From assembly GCA_027475525.1 (NCBI GenBank), contig JAMWFC010000124.1:124001-188000 (forward strand): 64,000 bases of DNA, read 5' to 3'. Each line of letters begins with the position of its first letter. Positions within the stretch are counted from its first letter, which is position 1. The position numbers and the translations under genes were made by a program. The DNA comes from Macrolepiota albuminosa (lineage: Eukaryota > Basidiomycota > Agaricomycetes > Agaricales > Agaricaceae). Shown here in pieces: positions 55,402-64,000 of the stretch. The notes under the pieces were generated by a model, which did no database searches, had not been told where the DNA came from, and saw nothing but the letters and a program-made list of their open reading frames with translations.

Positions 55402-56370
55402 TGTAATACTTGGTTGCAAGTAGTACTGATAGTTCTGGGGCTTTCTTGAAGTCTTAGAAAGTGACCTCTAATCCACACTGGTGCTTGATGATAAGGTTGA
55501 TGTATTGGGTGCTTCACAGAATATCAAATATCCTGATGGGCAGAAGAAGGTTCTCAATAAACTCCAGCCTAAGTAGTTCACTCCCTGGGAACCACCGAGC
55601 CTTTGTCTACCAATAGACTTCCAATAAGAGGTGCTCAATAAACTCTAGCCTAGGTGATTCACTCCCTGGGAACCACTAAGCCTTTGCCTATCAATTGCCT
55701 GTCTATTCTCTACTAAACTTGGGCTATTTATACTGTTTTTCTGGTGCACAGACCACTATCTACACCTGACTCTTTGTTGTCAACTCCCCAGCCTCCAGAA
55801 CATATTTGATAGTCCAATTTCCCTTTTGGGAGGCATGTTTCGGTGCCACCAGTTCCACCATTCCTCTGGATGTCTCTGATTGCCACTTCTCCATTTGCTT
55901 CAGCTCCATTTAGCACGATCCCATTCATAGATCCTTCTTTCCCCTTTTAGCGCTTCCCTGCATTTCATGCTTCTTTTCTTTCCCCTTTTAGTTGTGTTAT
56001 TGTCAGATTTGATCTTTGATCCAGATCACCACAATTTGATTCCATTTTGTCACTTTTGCCAGCTCCCATGCTTTCCCTCCCTATTATAGTGGTTGGACTA
56101 TTGTTGAGCTGATAGTTTGAGCTGGTCCCTGCCTGTTGTTCTGTACTTTTTTGTGTATTTATTGGGATGTTTTGGAGATATATCTTTGTTGAGACTGCTA
56201 TCAGGAGGCTTACAGTTTTCAGCCCATAATTAAATGTTTATTTTGACTTCTGGTGCATGGTGTGTCTCTGACTGCTGGTACAGCGCTTACAGTTTTCAGC
56301 CCATAATTAAATGTTTATTTTGACTTCTGGTGCATGGTGTGTCTCTGACTGCTGGTACAGCGTTGTATCA
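55402..56370 (-). repeat. Family F LTR
   Basis: TGTAATACTTGG to TTGTATCA, colinear with 38187-38961 and 62517-63426. It includes the exact 77-bp duplication at 56208-56361. No target duplication was found, and no internal sequence adjoins. Confidence 0.75.
56208..56361. repeat. Exact 77-bp tandem duplication (3 of 4)
   Basis: Units 56208-56284 and 56285-56361 are identical. The two other family F LTRs have the unit once. Confidence 0.9.
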
Positions 56371-56845
56371 ACCCTACAGCTGTTTGTAAATCTTAATTCT
56401 AATACTATATAGCTTATATGATCCTTAGGCAATGAACACAATACCACCAAAAAGCTTGCTTTTGCTACAACAACTCATTATAAACAAATTTATGTGAATA
56501 TATTGTATGCTTGTTTTGTTCAGCATTTTTAACTTAAAGACTGTAGTATAGAACTAATGTCAACTGATGGACTAATTAATTGAGCTTTTGCATGAGTGGC
56601 ACAAGTGAAGGGTTTGCAGCTCTGACGTCAAACATTGTGGCCATGTAGATATTATTTATTGAACTAACTAATCAAGCTTTTGAAATACAAGCTCTTTGCA
56701 TGAGTGAGGGTTTCTAGTTCTTTGATGTCAAGCATAGCATTGGCATAGACACTTCTATAGCCCCAATAATGTCACATATTCATTTATGCACAGCATCTGC
56801 TTTTTGCCAGTCCTTTCTTATCCTTGATATGTTCAAGATCTCATT
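56371..56845. other. AT-rich spacer, nothing recognised
   Basis: No coding capacity or repeat ends were identified. Two related phrases (TTGAACTAACTAATCAAGCTTTTG and ACTAATTAATTGAGCTTTTG type, near 56568 and 56660) suggest an old local duplication. Confidence 0.35.
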
Positions 56846-57265
56846 TGTCAGGTTCCGCTAATGATGGGGGCTTCCAACTGCGAGCAGGTCCTTACTAGGT
56901 GGACTCAACGTTTACAGGTAGCTTTGGGGTGCTGAAGTGCACTCCGGGGCTAGCTGACGGGACTCTGGTGGTGCTCCAGGGTGTGCATGGAGGGCCGGAG
57001 GGTGGGGCTGGCAGAGGTGGAGTCCTGGGTTGAGTCCAAGACACAATGAAGTGGAGGCGGAGCTGGAAAGCGGAGAGACACTGAGGGAAGGGATTGAGGA
57101 TGGCTCGAGGGCAGAAGACTGAGACTAAAACCGGGAGACAGAAGAGAAGAAGGTGAGACTTAAGACCAGGAGACTGGGTTGAAGGAAAACAAGTAGATTT
57201 AGCAAGTATATAGGCAAACAAGCGTAGAGATGAGGGTTTATAGCAATATCAAGACTACCGGAACA
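56846..57265. repeat. Possible LTR with TGTCAGGTTCCGCT start
   Basis: The start matches 9605 (TGTCAGGTTCCGCT...GGGGGCTTCC). A complementary end CCGGAACA occurs at 57265. Orientation and partner are unknown. Confidence 0.3.
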
Positions 57266-57269
57266 TACT

Positions 57270-57964
57270 ATGAACTGCAGGTTAAGTACCAGGTGCTGGA
57301 TGAGCTCCGGGCCCCCTAGGCAAGGTCCGTGCTCCCCCTCCATGTGGTGCATCCTGTGCGGTGTATTGTTTGGGTGTCAGTCCTCTGTGGCTATGTGGTT
57401 CTGGGGGTGTAGATGGGTTGCGGTGTATTGCCCAGGCTTGGGAGTGGCGCTGGGAGGGCAGTGTTAAGTGGGGGTGGCCTTTGGGCTTGGTCAATCGAGG
57501 TTTGGAACAGTGTCCAGGGCACGTGGCACATTGGCAGGGCTTCAGGTCTTACTGGGGGGCTGGGCATTGGGCTCTGCTGGGCCGGCCTTGGTTGGGGTGG
57601 CATTGGATCTAGTTGGTCTTGGGTCTTACTGGGGGGCTGGGCATTGGGCTCTGCTGGGCCGGCCTTGGTTGGGGTGGCATTGGATCTAGTTGGTCTTGGC
57701 CTGGTGTGTCCTGGGGACGCACTGGGTGGGTGGGTTTTGAAGGAGGGGTTTCAGGCAAGAATTACTGGGGGTCAGGGTGGCGTAGGTGTGGCTCGTGACA
57801 TCATTCATGTATTGGTCGATTGATGTCTGTAGCTTTTCTGCCTCAGCAAGAGCATGCTTCAGGCCATCTAAAGTCTGATTGTGGAGGAAGGCAAAATATA
57901 AAATGAATTGGTATAGGCCTGTGTGTTTCAGGAACTGACAGAGTTTGTATAATGTATACTGCAC
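57270..57964 (-). pseudogene. Decayed retroelement-like coding trace, proline-rich
   Basis: The minus strand gives FLHNQTLDGLKHALAEAEKLQTSIDQYMND (57686-57964), a helical segment, followed by proline-rich sequence in shifting frames (to 57282). It may be a gag fragment of the element whose LTR would be 56846-57265, but no diagnostic motif is present. The plus strand is unusually G-rich. An exact 77-bp duplication lies inside. Confidence 0.3.
57545..57698. repeat. Exact 77-bp tandem duplication (4 of 4)
   Basis: Units 57545-57621 and 57622-57698 are identical over 77 bp, in G-rich sequence. Confidence 0.9.
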
Positions 57965-58529
57965 TTGATAATTCCAGTATGAAACTGGGCTCTGAGAAGA
58001 AATTACTGGCCTGTAAGAAAGGAAATGGAGGTCATACCACCTCTTAGATTTAATACACTTGGCTTGACAAAGCTCTTCAGCTATGTGGTTCTTGCATGGC
58101 TGTCTTATGAAGTGGTCAAAGAGATGGAACAGAGTTTGCTATTGTAAACTCACAAGAGATTGAGCTCTGACTGTAGCCTTTCTTACTTTTACTCAGATCA
58201 CTTTCAAATACCTTCAGAAGTGTCTCAATTGGGACTGGTAGATTTTTCAGGCTTTTTTGATCACTTCTATTATGTTTCAAGTAGATTTGTTGTCTGTAAG
58301 GAAATTTTTCAAAACATTTCCTTGAAGTTGCCAGTGTATTGGTGATGACATCTATCAAGATGACGCTGCCAAAAGTCCCAAATAAGTGATGCATTACCCT
58401 TGGTAAAATATAAGTTTTTCCTTCTCTCTCCCAACTACAATTGTTAATTGGCTATGACTCGAACTCAAAAATCTAAAAAGTATAAGCTCCTGGAATATAA
58501 ACCATATTGACCATCTCCATGACCCAGTG
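57965..58529. other. Spacer, nothing recognised
   Basis: AT-rich, CpG-poor, without recognisable genes or repeat ends. It ends at the left breakpoint of the DUS1 duplication. Confidence 0.35.
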
Positions 58530-60804
58530 TATGAGTGCGTATTCCCATTCCTATTCTTCCTTGACAATTACAATAACTCAACAAAATCGAAGTCAACATC
58601 CTCCACAAGATCCTCTCTGTCTCCATGACGGCCAAAGTCCATGTATTCCCAGAGATAGAAAAGACAGTAGAGTATGCAAAAATGCTCGAGCGTGCAGGTG
58701 CGCAGATTATAACTTGTCATGGACGCACATGTGAACAGAGAGGACAGAACACTGTGAGTTTCTCTTTCCCTCCCCATGACAAAGACACACTAATACAGAC
58801 ACACACAAGGGCCTCGCATCCTATGCACAGATCGCTGCCATCAAACATGCCATCTCCATCCCTGTCTTTGCGAATGGCAACGTCCTTTTTGCAGCTGACA
58901 TACAGCAATGTCTCAACAAGACAGGTGCAGACGGCGTCACTTGTTCTGCGGCCTTTCCTCTTCCACCTCCAATCTCACTTCCACTTTCACCTCACCCTCA
59001 TCATTGATCTCCACATCTACATCCACATCCACATCCATCACTTGACAGAAATGTTAGTGCCCACACACCCACAAATGATGTGTATCCATAGATGAGCATA
59101 CCCACAATAACAACACCTTCAACCTCAATCGAATACCCTTGTTTCTTATCACACATGACACTGCCACCATACCAATATCACACTAGGGACAAAGCTCCCT
59201 TTGTCCCCGTTCTGTATTTATAACGGTACTGTACGTTCGTGCATCCTCAGTCAATTCCACATTGAACTGAGGGTGAGTCCGCTTATACCATATATTGGCC
59301 GCTTATTTATTCACCACATACCATTAGTATACTTGCTATTAGGTATGATACAACAAATATAGTCAATTCCACATTGAACTGAGGTATACTTGCTATTAGG
59401 TTCTAACAAGAAACACCATGAACTCGACACCCCCATGACTGTTGTGACCATCACACTCGAATACCTCTCCATCATCCACACGCAGTGCACACACACGTTA
59501 CCCTCTGCCATCAAGGGCCACCTGTTCAAAATCCTTTGACCTGTGCTTGGGTGGGAGAGGTACCACAGTCTCTGAGAGCAGATCAGGAAGGTATGAGTTG
59601 ATGTGCCATGGTGACTGAAAGTGCACAAGGAAGAAGGCAAGGAAGATCAGGAGGGGGAGGGGAGCTGGACGTAGGTGGATGCCTATGCCTGGATTGTTGA
59701 GAGACCTGACGATGCTATATAGATTGCAACAGAGGTTTGAAGGATAGCCCTTGAGGAGCTCATGAGGATGGACGAGAAGACAGGATTGGACGTGTTGCTC
59801 TGGAGGACTTCACAGCCTTATTTTAGGCCTCTGCCCATGCCTGTGGTGGGGAAGAAGGGAAAAGGTTTCTCGTCAATCCTTGGTCTTTGCATATCACTAA
59901 CCTTTTTTTTTAGAACTGGCTTCAGAGACAAGGAAGGAGAAGGAGCTGTTGCATAAATCAACAAACTCGAACTCGCCTGACCCAGATCTACCTCCTTCTT
60001 AAACAGTCATATTGCCTAACTAATCTTACACATAATATGTATTTAGGTTGTGTTCCTGCAAAATGATCCCCGCCCATTTGCAAAATTGTTGCGAGGCAGT
60101 GACCTGGTGTTGTGTAGGTTGGAGGGTATAGGTGTGGGTAAAAATGATCAGCAGGCAACTGAGGGCCTGGAGACACTGTGAGAATAACAAAAAGAACCAA
60201 CTTACATGGCAGGGAGAGTCTGCAAGCCCTCCATGGCATACCTGTCGACGCTGAAGCTCTTTCTCCATTGCAGATGCAGGTTCTAAAAAAAATGCAATAC
60301 AATCACCAAGCTAGAAGCAGTGACCAAGGATCAAAGGAATACCTTTTCCTTTCTTCAGGCAAAAGGACAGACGAAGGCTTAAAGTACAACTGAGAAACTC
60401 ACCACAAGAAGAGGTACATCCCCATCCATCGCAATCCAGCTCACATGCATCTAGCCACAATTGATGCTGGTCTCCAACAGATATAATGTTCTCAAAGCAT
60501 CTTATCTTACTCTCCTCTCATTACTACATGTTACAATGTTCATTCTATTTCCGTACTGATCAACTTATTTCTGGCCCTTGCCTAACCTGTAGTTCTAGTA
60601 TAAGGGGCATTGTATGCTCTGGCTACTTAGAGAAATTTGAGCACTTACCAGTCCTTCTGTGTGAACTTAGTCAGCCCTTTGACATCGTGTGACTTAATCC
60701 TTGCGTCACACTTGATGTCATCAACTATTTTACAACATGTGGTAAGATAACTCACACAGAGGCCTTTTTCTAGTTGTTCCATTCCCAATCAGTAAGCCCA
60801 TTCT
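58530..60804 (+). pseudogene. Partial decayed copy of the DUS1 locus
   Basis: It is colinear with 47118-49144. It starts at the end of DUS1 exon 4 and runs through exons 5-8 into the downstream region. Promoter and exons 1-4, with the catalytic Cys, are absent. Many differences are C-to-T or G-to-A at former CpG sites (for example TCG to TTG, CACGCG to CACATG). Part of exon 6 is deleted, a solo LTR sits at 59052-59408, about 100 bp equivalent to 48318-48420 is missing, and 60234-60357 is inverted relative to 48572-48696. The copy ends exactly at a copia LTR. It cannot make the enzyme. Confidence 0.9.
59052..59408. repeat. Solo LTR with AGAAA target duplication
   Basis: 357 bp, TGTTAGTG to TTCTAACA (inverted ends TGTTAG/CTAACA), flanked by AGAAA (59047-59051, 59409-59413). 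It interrupts sequence matching DUS1 exon 6. It retains CpG and holds a TATA-like TATTTATAA and a repeated TCAATTCCACATTGAACTGA phrase (59251, 59363). Confidence 0.85.
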
Positions 60805-61097
60805 TGTTAGACAGACATTATTCTGTTGGGTCAGTTTTACTACGTGGTCACATGATTTGAGACTTAAAGACATGATTACGTGACATTGCATCCTCAGTTG
60901 CTATCTGTCATTACGACGATTCACTGAGGATGTAAGTGTCTCACTGTACTGTATGATAAACTTATTCTGATTGTACATTGTTGGACAGTACTACAACTGT
61001 TTCATAGGTATGATTAATATCAGTTGCTATTTGTCATTACAACAATTCACTGAGGATTACTACAACTGTTTAGTAAGATCTTGGAACTGGCTCTACA
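60805..61097 (+). repeat. 5' LTR of the copia element
   Basis: 293 bp, TGTTAGAC to GCTCTACA, followed at once by the GGTTATGGGC primer-site-like sequence. A CAGTTGCTATYTGTCATTAC phrase is repeated inside (about 60896 and 61021). Confidence 0.75.
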
Positions 61098-61195
61098 GGT
61101 TATGGGCTTCCCTCTCTAGGGTGGCCAGTTTCCCAAGTTACCATGGAGCAGTCTTTTTCTCTCCACAACAGCCTTAGTATTTGCCTCTTTTCACC

Positions 61196-62516
61196 ATGTT
61201 ATGCAACGTTGACGGGTTTACACTTACTCTTTCTGGATTTGCCACCATGTCAGATCCTTTCTCTCAGTCTGCACATACTGGTCCTCCAGACCCTATGCTG
61301 GGGGGTTCCACCCATTGGTCTCAATTGCTGGATCATTTACCCCACTTCAAACCTTTTTCTCATGACTTACCTCCTCATATGTGCTCGCATCCACCAAACT
61401 CTTCCAATATGCTTGTTTCCAATCCTTTTTCTCGTCACTATAAGTGATCTCACCTGAATCGCCTGCATATATCCTTGTCTTTGTCAAATTCTTTTGTTCC
61501 TTTGCTCCAGGGTACTCCTACCCCAGCACCTTCTTCTTTGCTTTTTTTCTCTCTGCATACATTGCATGTCCCTACACCAGTTTGCCCAGTTAAATCTTAA
61601 TTTTTCCCTTCCCGTTTAAATTCTGTTCCTGTACCTACCTCTCAGTCTTTGGATCCTATTTCTTTTCCTACTTTCCCAGCTACTGGTCCCTTTCTTCCCC
61701 ATCACCAACCTCCTGTTGAGGTGCCTCAGTTTACTCCCCCTTCTCCTGTCCCTGTTCAACCTTTTCCTTACTCCCGTCCTCTGTTTCTCCTACTCCTCTT
61801 ATTCCATCTTCACCACCTCTGGCTTCTTTGCCCATTCCTCCTCCTCCTGAGCATCAACATGCTCCACCTTTCCCCTTCCCGTATCCATGGTTTCCTTACC
61901 CCTATTATTCTCCCCCGGTTTTCCCTTTTCCTACTTCACCCCCGACTTCTTATCCCAATCCTACTTCACCCCCGACTTCTTATCCCAATCACCCTCCTCC
62001 TCCTGCACCTCTGCCGGCGCCTACTTCTTCCAAATGCTTGTCCGATGCCAAGCTTCCTCCTCTCTCCACCATCCCTCACTTCAATTCTGCCGCAGATTGG
62101 GGTCTCTGGTATAATCTGGTGATGGCCTTGATCGACCACATGGGCCTCAATGGCCATGTTTGTCCTCTTCCCTCGCCTGATGCTCTTTTTGATCCCACAT
62201 GCAAGGTTGTCGTCGCTCCTCCCTCCCTCCTCATACCACCCAGGACACCTCTCAGGCTTATGAAGTTTTTTGGAAGAACAACAACGTATGTTCCTACATT
62301 ATTACTGGTAAATTATCTGCCAAAATTTTCAATTCCCTTCCCCTGGCTCGGGGTGGACCTTACAATTTCCCTGTCCAAACTGCTCACAATCTTTTGGACT
62401 TCCTTCGGAAACGCTATAGTGTTGGGAGTGCTGCTTCGGCTCAACACGTCAAGGCTTTGGTCTTCAATCTTCATTGTGCTCCGAACACCATTCCTTCTTA
62501 TGTCCAGGCATGGCGC
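61196..62516 (+). pseudogene. Copia-type gag, broken
   Basis: ATG at 61196 (MLCNVDGFTLTLSGFATM) gives 83 residues and then a stop (61445-61447). Further segments are a Pro/Ser-rich linker with a 30-bp direct duplication (61931-61990) and a core (STIPHFNSAADWGLWYNLVMAL, IITGKLSAKIFNSLP, FLRKRYSVGSAASAQ, VKALVFNLHCAPNTIPSYVQAW). The core pattern is that of gag proteins from basidiomycete copia elements, with the tryptophan-rich opening and the RYSVGS block. Frameshifts separate the pieces. The Ty3 insertion at 62517 ends it. Confidence 0.65.
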
Positions 62517-63426
62517 TGTAGTACTTGGTTGCAAGTAGTACTGATAGTTCTGGGGCTTTCTTGAAGTCTTAGAAAGTGACCTCTAATCCACACTGGTGCT
62601 TGATGATAAAAACTTGATGTATTGGGTGCTTCACAGAATATCAAATATCCTGATGGGCAGAAGAAGGTTCTCAATAAACTCCAGCCTAAGCAGTTCACTC
62701 CCTGGGAACCACCGAGCCTTTGTCTACCAATAGACTTCCAATGAGAGGTGTTCAATAAACTCTAGCCTAAGTGATTCACTCCCTGGGAACCACCGAGCCT
62801 TTGCCTATCAATTGCCTGGTTATTCTCTACTCTACTTGGACTATTTATACTAATTTTCCAGTGCACAGACCACCAGATCACATGACTTTTTGCTCTTGAC
62901 CTCCCAGCATTCCTGACCTAATTTGTTGTTCCATTTTCCATTTTGGTGATGCATGTTTCAGTGCCACCATTCCATTCATCTCTTCCTTCCTCCATTCAAT
63001 GCATGTTTCAGTGCCACCATTCCATTCATCCCTCCCTTCCTCCATTCAATGCATGTGCCACCATTCTATTCATCTCTTTTGACATCCCTCCATGCTTCTT
63101 TCCCTTTCCCCTTTCAGTCATATCAAATTGGGGATTGTCAGATCAGATCTTGATCTAGATCATCACAATTTGATCCCCTTTTGTCACCTCTGCCAGCTCC
63201 CATGCTTCCCCTCCCCATAACAGTGGTTGGACTATTGTTGAGTTGATAGCTTGAGCTGGTCCCTGCCCTTTGTTCTGTACTGTCTGTGTATTTATTGGGG
63301 TGTTTTTGGAGATATAATTTGTTGAGACTGCTACCAGGAGGCTTACAGTTTTCAGCCCATAATTAAATGTTTATTTTGACTTCTGGTGCATGTTGTGTCC
63401 CTGACTGCTGGTACAGCATCGTATCA
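62517..63426 (-). repeat. 3' LTR, family F
   Basis: 910 bp, TGTAGTACTTGG to TCGTATCA. It is longer than the copy at 38187 because of a block with a 50-bp unit repeated (62951-63000, 63001-63050, then partial) and further upstream sequence. Confidence 0.85.
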
Positions 63427-63632
63427 TCTCCCCCCCACCAAATAAAGACTGTCCTCAGTCATTCACAGTTCCAGATTAGGTCAAGTCCCATTTCTTTGCC
63501 ACAATTTCAAAAGATATGTCCTGGCCTCCTGTAATGTTTTTGAGGTCCCTTTTGCATGTTGTTGCTGTCTCCCCCTTTCACTCCAAAAGCCCTTCAAACC
63601 CTCCTCTTTGGCCTATTCTCTTTCTTCTCTTC

Positions 63633-64000
63633 TTACTCCTCCCAGTCATCATGTAGATGCACACCCTGAAGGTACAGGTCCTCCTCCACCTGTCTCTCAT
63701 TCTTTTCCTCCCTTAGTTCTTGTAGTTTAGATGGTGTAATGTCAATCCATTCTTCAATACTAGTAGGCAGAGTGATTTGCTGCCTGGCCTTGTAAGGTAT
63801 AACCCTAAAGGCAGCCACCCTCTCTTGCCACACAGTACCATCCAACTCTGCCACTATGTAGTTCCCTCCTTTGGTCCTAGTCAACACCACCATAGGTCCC
63901 CAATAGCGAGCAGACATTTTCCCACTTAGAGATTTAGCTGCCACTATGTTTCTAACCAGTACTAAGTCTCTTGGTTTGAACTTGTACTCCTTGATAGAGG
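63633..64000 (-). CDS. Ty3 integrase C-terminus (partial, 5' end outside window)
   Basis: The frame is open from the window edge to TAA at 63633. IKEYKFKPRDLVLVRN precedes AAKSLSGKMSARYWGPMVVL and GGNYIVAELDGTVW, the integrase GPY-type C-terminal module that follows the catalytic core in Ty3 elements. The tail is charged (EEKNERQVEEDLYLQG), with no chromodomain visible. No stop disturbs the visible 122 codons, so this copy may be less decayed than its neighbours. The rest of pol must lie to the right. Confidence 0.75.
   Translation of the reverse strand, partial: SIKEYKFKPRDLVLVRNIVAAKSLSGKMSARYWGPMVVLTRTKGGNYIVAELDGTVWQERVAAFRVIPYKARQQITLPTSIEEWIDITPSKLQELREEKNERQVEEDLYLQGVHLHDDWEE

Larger units (their letters stand above)
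60805..62516 (+). mobile_element. Copia element, 5' part, cut by a Ty3 element
   Basis: 5' LTR 60805-61097, primer site GGTTATGGGC at 61098, then a gag region to 62516 where a family F Ty3 LTR begins. It inserted into the DUS1 duplicate directly after CCCATTCT. The rest of the element is not in the window. Confidence 0.75.
62517..64000 (-). mobile_element. Family F Ty3 element, 3' end, runs off the window
   Basis: 3' LTR 62517-63426, polypurine complement CTCCCCCCC (63428-63436), noncoding stretch, then the end of integrase on the minus strand. It identifies the solo LTRs at 38187 and 55402 as Ty3-derived. CpG is modest. It is inserted in a copia gag. Confidence 0.85.

Noticed and set aside
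57282..57823. Several overlapping plus-strand open frames in the G-rich region
   Set aside because: Low-complexity Gly/Trp/Leu translations arise from G-rich DNA, and the repeat within them is the 77-bp duplication.
1..64000. rRNA, tRNA genes or CRISPR arrays
   Set aside because: I looked for tRNA B-box-like GGTTCGA stretches with a cloverleaf partner, for rRNA cores and for regularly spaced repeats, and saw none. A tRNAscan run would be decisive for tRNAs.

Overview
The window reads as a piece of an Agaricomycete (mushroom-forming basidiomycete) genome assembled from short reads. Evidence for this is a multi-exon nuclear gene with 48-61 nt introns, two HsbA-type small secreted proteins, and chromovirus-type Ty3 and Ty1/copia retrotransposons. 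A 100-N scaffold gap lies at 45803-45902. Most of the window is a graveyard of transposable elements, many of them stripped of CpG. Host genes are confined to about 46.5-52.9 kb.

Layout. 0-3 kb: unassigned decayed DNA, a solo LTR and a TA-flanked MITE. 3.0-8.7 kb: a decayed Ty3 chromovirus with two LTRs and a TCAAG target duplication. 9.7-39.4 kb: a decayed tyrosine-recombinase gene split by a copia element (9968-38125, duplication AAACT). That copia element is split by an old Ty3 element (about 12950-36471), whose third gene is in turn split by a young, apparently intact 11,448-bp Ty3 element (15436-26883, identical 176-bp LTRs, duplication CTAAT). 39.6-44.1 kb: a third member of the same Ty3 lineage, on the other strand, which has lost pol so that gag runs into ORF3. 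46.5-48.4 kb: a complete eight-exon dihydrouridine synthase gene (DUS1 type). 49.5-52.9 kb: a tandem pair of HsbA-like secreted protein genes. 53-58.5 kb: copia remnant, decayed genes and LTRs. 58.5-60.8 kb: a CpG-decayed, rearranged 3' copy of the DUS1 locus, interrupted by a solo LTR and ended by a copia element, which is itself cut by a Ty3 element running off the right edge.

The most interesting system is the young Ty3 lineage. It carries gag-protease, then pol in the same frame behind a UGA-CUA-G stop context (a known readthrough signal), then a large third gene of unknown function. ORF3 recurs in all three family members here and has a spliceosomal-type acceptor just upstream of its ATG. 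The whole element, LTRs included, is studded with short perfect hairpins well above chance expectation. Its leader carries a conserved T7-RAATC block where a TGG-type tRNA primer site would be expected.

Four exact 77-bp tandem duplications in unrelated sequences look like unmerged k-mer overlaps at contig joints, so fine structure near them needs checking against reads. No rRNA, tRNA or CRISPR array was recognised.
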